A stretch of DNA of 64,000 nt. Origin: Eumeta japonica. Taxonomy: Eukaryota; Arthropoda; Insecta; Lepidoptera; Psychidae. The stretch covers positions 186,001 to 250,000 of the forward strand of contig BGZK01000857.1 in NCBI GenBank assembly GCA_005406025.1, given 5' to 3'. Shown here in pieces: positions 25,397-36,230 of this stretch. The notes beneath the pieces are model-generated. The model was given only the letters and a program-made list of their open reading frames with translations, made no database searches and was not told the DNA's origin. A program made the position numbers and the translations under genes. The stretch's first letter is position 1; the number at the start of each line of letters is the position of its first letter.

Positions 25397-25416
25397 GGCC
25401 CGCGTTGGGCGATCAC
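25397..25416 (-). other. Putative primer-binding site
   Basis: The first bases inside the 5' LTR read GTGATCGCCCAACGCGGGCC, resembling the TGGCGCCCAACGTGGGGC primer sites of some gypsy elements but without the exact TGG start. Possibly degraded. Confidence 0.5.
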
Positions 25417-25691
25417 TGTAGCGTGCGACGGTGGGTTCATCATTTAAATAACGACACACAAAGATGAAACAAATCAGTTTAATGTCCACCAGTGTACACG
25501 CAAACATATTGTTTAGAGGAAATACCTTATAATGATATAATTACATTGAATTTTGCAATAACCGTACACATGTCAAGCGGGCTGCGGCGGGACTGCCCCG
25601 GTGCGCGCGTTCGGCTTTTAACGGCTCCCGATTCGAATTGTGCCGAAGTTTACCGAGCGTATACATATATAAATGACAAGTGCGCGCTACA
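25417..25691 (-). repeat. 5' LTR of the gypsy-type element
   Basis: 275 bp, read from right to left. Ends TGTAGC and GCTACA. Contains TATATAT-rich promoter-like sequence near 25665 and a GC-rich block (about 25578-25620). Appears identical to 22398-22672. Confidence 0.95.
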
Positions 25692-25695
25692 AATG
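25692..25695. repeat. 4-bp target-site duplication, right
   Basis: AATG, identical to 22394-22397. Confidence 0.85.
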
Positions 25696-26093
25696 GGATT
25701 ATAAACACAAAAGAAACCCTGGGAAGTGTGTCTGTCTATTACCTTTTTAAGGCAATTTAACGCAACGCAGAACAAAAAAATACTTCTTTCTCAGAACTGT
25801 ATCCCAAATACAATGAGCCATCACTCATATTTTAAAAGATCTATAATCATTTTTCGCAGAAAACTCCTCGACTAGACTATACAGTATAACGCTCGAAAAT
25901 TTTTCCGTTCTAAATGGCCTGTGAATGATCTATTGCGCAAATTTAACACTTCCAGGCGCTTTCTTTTCCTTGATGATGAAATTTGCGGAAAAATATGACT
26001 TTTTCAAGTATTATATTTATAACCTAAAGAAATAAAGATATTTCGAATTTGAACTCACCGATTGTTTGGTACATCTATATGAGTTCAAACTAT

Positions 26094-26096
<3 letters not shown>
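25696..26096. other. Intron 20 spacer
   Basis: AT-rich DNA between the gypsy-type element and the TA microsatellite; nothing recognised. Confidence 0.4.

Positions 26097-26173
<77 letters not shown>
26097..26173. repeat. (TA)n microsatellite
   Basis: About 77 bp of TA dinucleotides at the left edge of the RTE fragment. Confidence 0.97.
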
Positions 26174-26177
<4 letters not shown>

Positions 26178-26189
26178 AGAATGAGACTA

Positions 26190-27420
26190 AAAGAAAGATT
26201 TGGGACATACAAGCAGGATTTCGAAATTTTTGCATGGGGTGTACGGACAAAATTTTTTCTCCGCAAAATATTGCAGAAAAGCTTATAATAGATTGAAAAG
26301 AAATGATCTATGGAAAACCTTATCTATACATGGTGTGAGTAACAAATTGATACAGGCACTGATATTACTACGAAGGGGCTCCAGTGTTTGCGACAGAATA
26401 AATGGGGCATACACTGGCTGGTTTGTCATTCGAAGGGGTGTCAGACAGGGATGTGTGGCTTTACCGTGGCTATTCGATCTATTTATATTTAGCTGTCTGT
26501 ATAATTTGAAAGAGTATAAGTGTGGACTAACGATGGATGAGCTGTCTGCCAAATGCCTACTATACGTCGACGACCAAGTAATCTTTGTGCCGTCAGCGTT
26601 CGGTCTGCAGTAGGTGATAAACAAAATGAATGATTCTATTAAGGGTATGAAAGTAAACGTCTGTAATACTAAGGTCATGGTGCTTGAAAGAGGCCAAAGG
26701 ACGACTGAATGCGATATAATTATAAAAGGTGAGAAAGCCGAACAAGTGAAAGAGTTTGTGTACTTGGGTAGTCTGTTTACAAATGATGGTAAACATGACA
26801 GATATATCGAAAGGAGAGGGAATGTGGTAAATCAAGTGAATGGGACCTTGCTCGCTATTATGAATAGTAAAAGCGTCTCACGACAAGCACGCTTGGCTGT
26901 CCATAGTGAGGCCCTAATCCTTACGCTTATGTATGGTAGTGAAAGCTGGATATGGCAGAAGAAAAATGAAATTAGTATCAATGCAGTAGAGATGCGATCG
27001 CTGCATAATATTTGTCGAGTGTCTCGGAAAGATAGAGATAGAAACAGTGATGTTAGAAAGCGGTGTGGTATGAAAGAAAATATAGTGACTAGAGTCGAAA
27101 GAGGTATGTTGCGGTGGTTTGGCCATCTGGAAGGGATGAACTAAAGTAGACTGACAAAACAAATCTATAGAGCGAATGCGTATGATGAAAAGATCGGCAA
27201 GAGTCGCCTAGAAAATCCTATGCAATCTGTATTGGTGGCATATTAAAAAAGGATCAAATTTTAAGTACCGGAAACCGACGAGCCTGCATTAAAAGATTGA
27301 TGGATGTCAGAGAAGCAAGAGAGATATGCAAAGATCGTACCATGTGGAAATCTATCTCTGCATACCCTTCTGGGAAAAAGGTGATGTATGTTTCCGATGG
27401 ACTCCAAAAGGACTGAGACG
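26190..27420 (+). mobile_element. RTE-type LINE, 5' truncated
   Basis: Plus-strand RTE-type reverse transcriptase code followed by the family's 3' tail (LMDVREAREICKDRTMWKSI near 27300 and AYPSGKK near 27360). The 5' end, with endonuclease, is missing. It lies next to the TA microsatellite and 0.5 kb from the gypsy-type element. Confidence 0.8.
26200..27144 (+). pseudogene. RTE reverse transcriptase fragment, one in-frame stop
   Basis: One reading frame with a TAG at 26611-26613. Before it: AYNRLKRNDLWKTLSIHGVS, VIRRGVRQGCVALPWLFDLF and the catalytic box YVDDQVIF. After it: VKEFVYLGSLFTNDGKHDRY, SVSRQARLAVHSEALILTLM, SESWIWQKKNE and VERGMLRWFGHLEGMN. LG....DG....I..R and MLRWFGH are typical of RTE-clade LINEs in Lepidoptera. 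Later code shifts frame. Confidence 0.8.
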
Positions 27421-27989
27421 ATATTCATGAAATTTTCAAGAAATCTTCAGATTAGCTTAGCGGATGATACTATGAAGTTTGGTGGCGATTGAACCAACAG
27501 AATTTGTTTTTTTTAGCGTTATCGAGTGGCAAACGAGTATGTAAGCTACCAGAGTATAGGTGGTCACTGCTACCTATGGATACTCACGACATCGGAAGAC
27601 CCACCAGTACGTTGCTGACCTCTTGAGTAGGAATATAGATTTTCAATAGGATATCTGATGGAGGAAGAATATAGAGGGGAGGATGAAGGGAAGTTGTGGG
27701 GTGACGGAGGGGAGTTGGCTACAGGAACTTTCACTCACTGGATGAAAGGCAACAACGTAAACAGTTATTTCACGCCTGGATGCTGTGAAAGTGTTGTATT
27801 ATAAATGTCATATTTGCCCTAAAAATTAATACATTTAATTTGGGCGTATAAACGCACTGTATGTATAGATACCTGCTAAAACTTCGTCATAGAACCGCTT
27901 CTGCCCCTCCATCAGAAGTCATCTGACTATAGATAATTACGGTTAACCGTGCGAGGTCGGAACGGGTCGCTATTGTCTATAGAATTCAC
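27421..27989. other. Intron 20 segment with old dispersed repeat
   Basis: At about 27520-27720 the minus strand resembles the repeat at 55783-55960, a family I recall as common in Lepidoptera. No gene. Confidence 0.4.
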
Positions 27990-28200
27990 CTTGCAATAGA
28001 CACCGAACGAGGGCTCCGTGTCGCATTCGGCTTCCATGGATGTGACAGTGTACTCGAAGTGGATCTGGTCAATGGGGATCTTATTGTGACGCGAGTAGTT
28101 CTGCAGGGCGCCCGTGAGAAACGATTGCGTGAAGTAGAACCCCGACAACCAGAATACAATCGGTGGTCCTCCGTCTATCCAATCTTGTAGGAACTTCAAT
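27990..28200 (-). CDS. Dynein heavy chain exon 20
   Basis: Residues 1211-1281: LKFLQDWIDGGPPIVFWLSG then FYFTQSFLTGALQNYSRHNK then IPIDQIHFEYTVTSMEAECD and SFGVYCK. W...G.P...WLSGF.F.Q.FLT...Q..AR is a universal C-terminal dynein block. Phase 2 in, phase 0 out (AAG|gtgaat). Direct joining to exon 21 gives the usual spacing of the family; a cassette exon may intervene. Confidence 0.96.
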
Positions 28201-28383
28201 CTGAAAATAAATAAAAAGATTCTCATATTTAAATGTGTTTGAAGGATATCAATTTTTTCTAGTTAGTTTCTTAGATATTTTAATTAGTCAAAGAGTTTCA
28301 AAGTTCCTCTCGGCATAAACTGATTTGTGATGTTGAGGTGGCGAATAAATTGTGTTTCATTAAATACATATACAGGGACAGGT

Positions 28384-28743
28384 ATGATGTCGGAACGGTT
28401 GCCGGGCGCGATGGCGTGGCCGGAGGAGGCGCGCGCCGCCATCGCCGACGTCCGCCAGCACGTGCGGGGCGCGACCGTGTCGGAGGTGCTGGGCGCCGAT
28501 GATGCGCACGTCCACATAAATCTTACAACGTTAGAGGGTGTGCCGTACTGCGTGGAGATGTCATCGGCCGGCTTCCGGGTGGTCGGCCGCTCGTACGACG
28601 ACACCGCGCTAGCGTCCTCGCAGACCACCTTTTACGAAACTCTCTACGCTCTCCTCAATACCGTAAGCGAAGCCTACAAACGATCCTTCGGGGGTGAGCT
28701 CATTACTAAACTGCTACATCTCGCCGGTAAAACAGACAGTTGA
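28384..28743 (+). CDS. GSKIP: GSKIP-like protein (GSK3-beta interaction protein family), nested antisense in dynein intron 19
   Basis: 119 codons in one exon. Family matches: HVHINLTTLEGVPYCVEMSS then AGFRVVG (as in YCLELTEAGLKVVG of vertebrate GSKIP), then FYETLYALLNTVSEAYKRSF and GGELITKLLHL, the C-terminal helix that in vertebrates docks GSK3-beta. Vertebrate GSKIP is about 139 residues and also anchors PKA, linking the two kinases in the cytosol. Two adjacent Met codons (28384, 28387) are possible starts. A CAG acceptor-like site lies just upstream, so a non-coding first exon may exist. GC-rich codon use contrasts with the intron around it. An AATAAA follows at 28931. Confidence 0.85.
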   Translation: MMSERLPGAMAWPEEARAAIADVRQHVRGATVSEVLGADDAHVHINLTTLEGVPYCVEMSSAGFRVVGRSYDDTALASSQTTFYETLYALLNTVSEAYKRSFGGELITKLLHLAGKTDS

Positions 28744-28930
28744 ATGTAGTCGTGTCTTTACATCCAAATTGTAAACTGTCAGTATTCACGTGTGCTATTA
28801 ATATGCCATATTGTTTCGGGTAATATGTTTTTAAAAGTATGCATTTATTGATGATAATAATGTACAAAATTTATTTATAGATATTATAGACATTTGATAA
28901 ATATTATATTTGTTGTCATTGCAAGGGATA

Positions 28931-28936
28931 AATAAA
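28931..28936 (+). promoter_or_regulatory. Polyadenylation signal of the GSKIP-like gene
   Basis: AATAAA about 190 bp after the stop codon, the first good signal on this strand; poly(T)-rich DNA follows. Confidence 0.6.
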
Positions 28937-29084
28937 CGAGTAAATTTAATTACATATCATATTTGTTTTTTTTTTGTCGCTAATGGATTATTTCTAACGT
29001 CTATGGACTATTTTAAAATATCATTAACACTAATAAGTATATCAATTAAACATTAATGATTTATTACTAGATCACTCATAAAAC

Positions 29085-29250
29085 ATTTTGCGAAAAACAA
29101 AAAAGGACCTTTTAAACAACCGAAACCGCTTGCATGATAAGATTACTGGATATCAGCGATATAAAAAAGATATGCAAAAAATGTACCACCTGCAAATCTA
29201 TAGTCTGTACCTACTCTTCTCGGAAATAGGCATGAGGTTATAGCGTATTA
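29085..29250 (+). mobile_element. RTE-type LINE 3' fragment
   Basis: Matches the 3' end of the RTE copy at 26190-27420 (shared AACAACCGAAACCG-like, GATATGCAAA and CTGCAAATCTATAGTCTG-like words). A short 5'-truncated or deleted copy. Confidence 0.55.
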
Positions 29251-30149
29251 TCGTTATTATTAACAAGGAGATACTGATTTGTTTTCACTTGCAAGTAAAA
29301 TTATATTTTCTATTAAAAAATATGGACATTTTAAACACCTACTTTCCTTATTTTTTTACGAACAACATAGAAATATTCTGCGTCACTATAATCTACCTTC
29401 ATTGAAAACACTTCAATCTCAAATTCGACTAAAAACATAGGAGCCATTTAAAACACCAATAATAGCGTTCAATGCTTTCTAAAGCAGCTGATTTAATTAA
29501 ATTGGCGCAGCAGACTAACTCGGTGAACGAAGAAAGGCCGTCCTTTGGTGGCCGTTACAGACGACGCTTCAGGGTGAAAAATTTAATTTCAGTGAATATG
29601 TTAATCGCATACGAAAAGATTTAGTGTATGTGGTACATTGGATCCGGAAATTCTACAAGGGCATTTTACAAGGAAGGATAGTTTCATGTTGGGTACCGCG
29701 CAATATAACGTGGGTTCAGAAGCGGTTTGTCTACAATGGTATCGTATCGTGATAACAAAATTTAAAGCAGGCATCGCGCCGTTATGGGCGATGAATCAAA
29801 GATTTATCAATATGCTTTCGAAACAAAGCGTCGATCGATGTTGTGGCTATTTCAAAATAAATGATTGCGTACTACATTGAAACTATAAAAAAGGGTAGGT
29901 AAAAGTTTTATTGTAGATTTTTTCCACGAATTATCTATTCTTTGTTGGTGACACCCCTACGAGATTTAAGGAATATCTGTGCTGAATGATATGTTATCAA
30001 ACGTTTGCCCGAAATTTTTATTTTTATGAATCGTAAACGATCATACACTGTGCTACTATTTTAGCACGCTAGCGCGCCCGCGCATGCGACGCACGAAACA
30101 ACGGACTTTCTGGATAGCACAAGGTGCAAACCTATAAGTCGCTCTCCTT
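29250..30149. other. Non-coding part of dynein intron 19
   Basis: AT-rich, with one less AT-rich patch around 29540-29870 holding an unrecognised plus-strand frame (29638-29880). No gene supported. Confidence 0.35.
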
Positions 30150-30290
30150 GTACTCCAGAGTTGCCATCCTATAACTTTTTATCCTTCAAAATAAAAAACA
30201 ATTTCAAGGGAAAACAGCTTTCATCATCAGAAGATGTATTAATTGCATTGGAAAAAGAGGTTAAAGAGTTGACGTGAGTATATAAGGTGA
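30150..30290 (+). mobile_element. Possible mariner transposase C-terminal scrap
   Basis: Reads FKIKNNFKGKQLSSSEDVLI then ALEKEVKELT on the plus strand, like the K.LRG.RF.S.EE....... segment that follows the last catalytic Asp of mariner transposases. Too short for certainty. Confidence 0.35.
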
Positions 30291-30419
30291 GTGCTTACTT
30301 AGTGCGCATCAGTTTATTTCTAATATTTATGCACTATCGTAAAAACGTTAACATATACAAGCGTCAACCCTAGGGTGATTATAATGCAAACTTAAGGGAA
30401 GTAATAAATAAAAAATAGC

Positions 30420-30821
30420 TGTCAGGTCTGAAGGCATTGCTCATCAGTAACACCCTGGATCACATTACTACAGCGTAATTGGTGCCTGCCAGGACACCAT
30501 CACCGTTTCGTCCTATCATCCTGTTCCGCTGTACCTGTCCAAAGAGCTGTTCCGCCTTACCGGACCGACACATTTCAATGGGCAATCTCTGCTGCTACCT
30601 ATTGCCGCTCCGAATTTTCAAGTGCGTGATCCCAATGTGAGTGGGTGTGTCATTTTATCTATGAGCCAGTGTCACAATTATTTCAAATTACATATAAATT
30701 ATGTACTAAATCAATTAATTTATCGTAACTCGAATTTCAACATGATTATACCGTATGGAATCGACAACGTAGAGTCGGACGATGACGGAATCAAGTTACC
30801 GGAAAATAATTTTAAATGAAA
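30420..30821 (+). other. Unrecognised coding-like remnant
   Basis: An open plus-strand stretch, read from about 30470 and closed at 30819, contains QDTITVSSYHPVPLYLSKEL and FNGQSLLLPIAAPNFQVRDP. Its composition is more protein-like than the surroundings. I do not recognise it. It lies between a mariner-like scrap and the gypsy relic, so it may be transposon debris. Confidence 0.3.
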
Positions 30822-31339
30822 TAAGCGCAGATCTCAACAGTATCACAAGTCTTGAGAGCCCAAAATTTTTGATAACAAAATTGATAGAACCTCTGCATTC
30901 TTTGTATCTGTTAAAAAGTTCACATGCAAGACCTCTGTTCCCACTGTATCGGTTAAAAGCCTATCTTAAATATCTCTGAATCCTCCGTTTCGCCTTTATC
31001 GAATAAGAAGCTAATTAATAGAATTTATACCGATTGCGCCTTTTGCTCTGCTTCAAATAGTAATTTTAATCTATTGCCATGCCAGAAGATTATGATAGGA
31101 TTGTTTCCGAAGCTATTTATAATATTCAGTGCCAGTTTAATAACTATTTATCCCATATTACAATTCTTATTCCATACTCTAAGCGACCTCTATGACTGTT
31201 AGTCGATACCGCTAGTTCTATAACCCTTTTAATAAAAATTATCTCTTTGTCACATATCTCCTATAAGCGATATCAAAGTTAAATTTAAAAGAATTAGTTG
31301 TATATTTTTTCACTCTGTAGCGTTATGGCAATTTAACCT

Positions 31340-31668
31340 TAACAAAACCGTTATTATATTATTATGTAAAGGTATCTTTAACTTCAACATTGTCGAAAAC
31401 ATTAACTTCCAATACGACGGAATAATAGGAAATGACTTCTTCAAGGAATATACAGTTAAAATTGATTATTTTTCAAACAAATTAATATTAAATAATGTTC
31501 CAAACAATTATTTCGCTATGATCCTATCGAAGAGGTTTTTATTATACCTAGCTCTTAGATCCGAAATGATAACAAAATGTCACATTATAAACGTAAAAAT
31601 CAAAGAAGGCATAATTAGAACGATCATCTACCACAATCCCGGAACTGTTTTAATCAAAATGCCTAATC

Positions 31669-31735
<67 letters not shown>

Positions 31736-33260
31736 AAATTTCTCTCATCTAAATGCATTTAAAAAAAATATTCATGTGTAGAATTTTATCATGAAATTAG
31801 ACCTGTTCCTTGTATATTTGAAACCTATCTTAGATAGATTCAAAAGAGAGGGCCCTAAAGGTTCGAAATCAGATTAGAATCTCTCATACGACTAGAAAAA
31901 AGCTATTCTCGAATTTGTATCTCAATACTGGGATATATTTCATTTGGAATGTGATATTTTAAAAAATACCAACGCAGTGAAATAGGAAGTAAAAACTAGC
32001 ATATCTCAACATAAAATTATTTAGATATCTTGAATGCCACCGTGAAGAAGTAGGTAAGCAAATTAAAAAAAATCTAGACCAAAATATTTTTTATCATTCT
32101 ACTAGTTCATGGAATTTCCAATATGAGTACTACTCCAAAAGCTTGATATTTCTGGCCAACGGAAATGGCGTATCCTAATTGATTATCGGAAATTGAACGA
32201 AATTGTTATTTGTGATGCTTATCCTATTCCAAACATAACAAAAACGCGAAACAACTTCAAATAACGCTGCTCATGTTTATGTACATCTATTTTTGTGCGT
32301 TTATCGTTATGATGAAATCTCATACAAAGAGATAATCTACAGGGTTGAAACTTTAATGAGTGAGTGCAATATTGACATATGAACAAATTTGCTACATCCG
32401 ATTCTCATCGTCCATCCATTAAATTATATTTCAGTAAAATCTAAAATATTATCTCTTATATATTCCAGGATAGCGTAATTAAAATCCATATCTATCATAA
32501 TGATATTAGATTTCCAGTTCCTGATCAAATGAAGCAAATTCAAAGAAAAATAATTACGATCTGCGGTTACCTGGGCATCCAGGTGTCAACTGCATTTTAG
32601 AAAGAATAAAATCAAAATATTATTGGAAACACATGCAACGAGATATAAAAGATTATGTTAAAAACTGTGTCACGTCAGTTAAATAAATTATTAAGACAAA
32701 TAAATCGTGCTCCTATGATTATCACATCATCTGCTATTAAACCTAAAGTAAAATTATTTTTAAATATTATATATTTTATTCCAGAAACATTAGATATTAA
32801 GTATAAATTAATTTTAATATTACAACGTGATTGGAAAAAAAAATTCAAATCTATCCTCTTAACTTTGTTCATATCAAGAAACAGCTGAAAAACTTGTTCA
32901 CAACCGATCAAGGAACAAAAACTATGCAGAATTTTCCCAGGAATTATTAAAATTATTCGGCATTAAACGTATCCTTGCCTCACGACATCATACTCAAACT
33001 TGCGGTGCTATAGAATGCAGTCAGGTCACACCTAAGGAATATCTAAGGTCCTTCGTTGACGAAAATCAACAAACATGGGGTTTATTATCGTACCGAGGCA
33101 CAGCCATGTCGTCTTACAATTATAGCGTCCATTCCGCGACTGGACGTTCGCCCCTTGAACTTCTCTTTGAATATAAACCACACGTTCCATCTTCAATCGA
33201 TGAATTAAAACCAACTGCATATAATAATTACGAACGAGCTCTCGACCATAAACTCTAGTG
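31340..33260 (+). pseudogene. Degenerate gypsy/errantivirus-like pol relic
   Basis: Broken plus-strand code in pol order: the end of a retropepsin (YDGIIGNDFFKEY near 31418), a reverse transcriptase fragment (VIDYRKLNE-like near 32180), an integrase zinc-binding and core region (YYWKHMQRDIKDYV near 32615; LLKLFGIKRI near 32945) and an integrase C-terminal stretch (VHSATGRSPLELLFEYKPHV near 33130). Most of the reverse transcriptase and RNase H is gone, stops and frameshifts are many, and an AT microsatellite has grown inside it. No LTRs found. An old, dead insertion. Confidence 0.75.
31673..31730. repeat. (AT)n microsatellite
   Basis: About 58 bp of uninterrupted AT dinucleotides inside the pol relic. 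Confidence 0.97.
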
Positions 33261-33299
33261 TACCAGACAAAAGGCAATACAAAATACACAGACCTCCAC

Positions 33300-35370
33300 A
33301 GAAAAATCTACTATATAATAAATAAGAAAACGAAGAAGTTTATTTACTAAATCGATAATATTTTTTACTTGATGATACGCACTTTTTTACTACCACGTTT
33401 ACTTTAATTCAGATTATATTTAAAAATGTTTTAAGTTCAATAAAGCGTGTTATTGTAGTTTTATTTTAATTGTCATTAAAACGAATATCATACGAAGTCG
33501 CCCTTTAACACGGCCGATGGCAGCCGTCAAGTACAAGTTGTTCAGCCCGAGTCGCGTGCACAATGATTTCAGTCAGGGTATGCAAAGATAAAAAACCTAT
33601 CAGTTTCATCATTTATTAAGTTGTTGACTCACCGACGACGTCTACCTATCTTATTTGACTGATACTGTGTGGTAGATTCTTCTGGACAATTTACACGGTA
33701 AGAAGAAAGTTGTCGCAAATAAGATAGGTTAACAAATTTAAAGTCTTTTAAATTTTTATTGTAACTACGACATTCGTTCAAAACATTGTCCATAATCTCG
33801 AAAAGCACGCGTTTGTGATGCTGTTGAACATTATCGATGCCACTTTTTCTATTAGGTCGGTCACAAGTAGATTTCAAAACAATTATAATTGTTATCAAAT
33901 TTAATTTTATACATTTCCATGAGAGTTTCAAACCTTTTAATTTCATGGTAACAATATACAATATCATTACTTTTTGTATATTTCGTACGAAACGTCTGCC
34001 TCAGAAAATATTGCTGAACATTAAAATTCCCTTCCCTTCCTTACACTCAATTTTATCATTTCCAAAACAGATATCGTCGAAAAAGCGGAAGAGTTTGATT
34101 TATTTAAAACGCTTTGCCAGTACAGGTATATTTTTTTTTCATCATTAAGTTTACTATATAATTATTCAAAAACAGTCAATAAACCTAAAAAAACAACTAT
34201 AAAAAAATGGTGAATAATCTCTTTGTAATTAAACGAAACCCAACGGACAAAAACTTTACTTCCAAAATCTACACACGCTTATACATTTTTATGCACACAG
34301 ATACGCTTTTGCTGTGTCCTACATACTAACGACACAAGGGTTATGTATTCTAGATAAACATAGACTCTGTGCTTGAGGTCACAAGCGGCGCTAGCGTAGC
34401 CTGCTTGCACCTCCTGCGATGAATTTTGTGAATTGTTGCGATTAAGTTACTTTTCTCAAACTTGAATAAATGACGTAGTAAAATAAAAAAAATAGAGCCA
34501 TGACTTTTACAAGTTATATTTATTTATCATTTAAGGGTATGTATGTATGTATGGAACTACAAACTATGCTCAGTTTATTTGCTTGTATGACTCGCACACA
34601 CCTGTTTTTCTCTTATGTGTGTTAACGCTTGCCGATGACCTTACATATAAATATGTAAAGTCATTCATTCATCACATTGGTACTATGCCAAATGATACTG
34701 TGCCAAAAGAGAATCGTGTGCTGTGATCACCGAACGTGTAGAGGCGCTTTAGATTAGCTTCTCATAAGTTTCAAATTTCGGGTCTTTAACTATTATATTG
34801 GCTACATCTTGATCTTTATGTATTATATTATTATTATCAGCTATTATAGTGATGTCTCAGAATCGAGACTTCAAATAAATAGGTACTATAAAAAGACCCT
34901 TCAAGAATACAATCGATGATTAGTTTCCTTAGAAAGACATCGAGACAATTAATCCTATCATATTTTCTTATTACTTTTCCGAAAACTAAAACTGTATCCG
35001 TGGCTTTTTATCGTTAAAAATGGTGCCATTTACTGGCCAAGACCATTACTTGGCCAATGTCATAGATAGTACCAATCGTTTAGCAGGCAGCAGTAGTAGC
35101 AGTAGGCATAGACATTAATACTGTGAAAAGACAATTATAGCTTAATTTCTGTTTAAAAATTTTATATGAATACTAGGACTATAGCCGTAATTCTATTAAA
35201 TAAATTTGTTCTAAAATTTTAGCCAACCGCCATTTTTTTTGAGCCCAATGCGGCATCGTCTTTTTGTAGCTCTTATAATATAATTTGTTTTGTTTTAATC
35301 TTTCATCTTTCATACTTTCATTTAATTATTATCATTTTTACATTTAAGAAAATTCAGTTAAAATACTGAC
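33300..35370 (-). other. Dynein intron 19, 5' part
   Basis: AT-rich. A minus-strand frame at 33629-33967 and a plus-strand frame at 33837-34148 overlap and are unrecognised. GTATGTATG microrepeats occur near 34540. No gene supported. Confidence 0.4.
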
Positions 35371-35579
35371 CTGGTTATCAAATCGGAGACGTACGACCCC
35401 AAAGGTTTCATGGAAGGATAAGATTTGGATGCCCATACGGAGGGCACGATACCCTTGGTGAAGGCGTCGCTGCACTTTTCGAGCTCGGCGCTCATGATAG
35501 CTAAGCCTTGCGCGGCCGCGTGAACACCTGCCAGCGTGCGTCGCACCACAACAAGCAGTCGGTTGTAGCGGATCACCTC
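35371..35579 (-). CDS. Dynein heavy chain exon 19
   Basis: Residues 1142-1211: EVIRYNRLLVVVRRTLAGVH then AAAQGLAIMSAELEKCSDAF then GIVPSVWASKSYPSMKPLGS then YVSDLITR. RYN.L...IR.SL......G...MS..LE and P..W...SYPS.KPL are conserved C-terminal domain blocks. Only 73 bp from exon 18. Phase 0 in, 2 out. Confidence 0.96.
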
Positions 35580-35652
35580 CTGTTACAGATCATCAGCAAC
35601 ACAGGGACGCTCGCTCGCTCGGTGCTCGGTGATGACTGCACACGAAACTCAC

Positions 35653-35847
35653 CTGCCTCAGTACAGTGTTCATGCTGTTGTAGTATTGAACAGGGTACTT
35701 CTCCTCCACGTCGGTGATGTTGAAGAGTTTTGGAATTCGAGCGAGAATGTCGCGTGTCAAGTCGACGACGCCGCCCGCCGCCGCGCCGCCCTCCGCACCG
35801 CCGCCGCTCACGAACTCCGACTGTGTCAGCAGTGTGCCGAACAGGAG
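35653..35847 (-). CDS. Dynein heavy chain exon 18
   Basis: Residues 1077-1141: LLFGTLLTQSEFVS, an Ala/Gly-rich loop GGGAEGGAAAGG, then VVDLTRDILARIPKLFNITD and YNSMNTVLRQ. The flexible Gly/Ser loop lies where other axonemal dyneins also have a variable insertion. Sixty-five codons, phase 0 both ends. Confidence 0.95.
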
Positions 35848-35984
35848 CTGTGTATCACCCGGTGCTCTTAGTGTCATCCGTATATAATACACTATACCAA
35901 CGGAGTTTTTTTAATGTATACGCATCAAAAAAAAAAACTACAAATTCGTTTAACATATGTTATTAAATGTAGTATACTTATTTC

Positions 35985-36230
35985 CGACCGCGGCTTCGTC
36001 TGCGTGGGTTTAGAAGATATTCGTTCATCTTATACATAGACCGACTATGATCGTAATCATGATTTGGATGGTTATCTTGTTTGATTCTGATTCTGGTCCT
36101 GCTCCCAATGCCAATTCGTTTCACTCTCGATTCCGATCGCGGCCTCCTTTTGATTTCGAGCTCAATTTCAGTAGAGCCTAACTCTAGCACCACTCTTTAT
36201 TTCAGTCCCACTCTCAATTCTCTCAATATT
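35985..36230. repeat. Degenerate GATTC/GATTCCG simple-sequence stretch
   Basis: Repeated words GATTCTGATTCTGGTCCTG, TCTCGATTCCGATCGCGG and TTTTGATTTCGAGCTC give strong strand asymmetry without a fixed period. A similar stretch occurs at about 61080-61260. Confidence 0.45.

Larger units (their letters stand above)
22398..25691 (-). mobile_element. Ty3/gypsy-type LTR retrotransposon, internally deleted, identical LTRs
   Basis: 3,294 bp in the same direction as the dynein gene. Two 275-bp LTRs with TGTAGC...GCTACA ends, AATG target duplication, polypurine tract and a primer-site-like stretch are all present. Inside are gag, a retropepsin and only the two ends of the rest of pol. The reverse transcriptase core, RNase H and most of the integrase are gone, so the element cannot move by itself. 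I saw no difference between the two LTRs, which implies a recent insertion. No envelope gene. Confidence 0.93.

Noticed and set aside
26017..26288. Open frames made of repeated Tyr-Ile around 26100-26170, and a similar one at 31518-31781.
   Set aside because: They are translations of the TA microsatellites.
33629..34148. Overlapping opposite-strand frames (33629-33967 and 33837-34148).
   Set aside because: No similarity recognised, mutual overlap, AT-rich composition.
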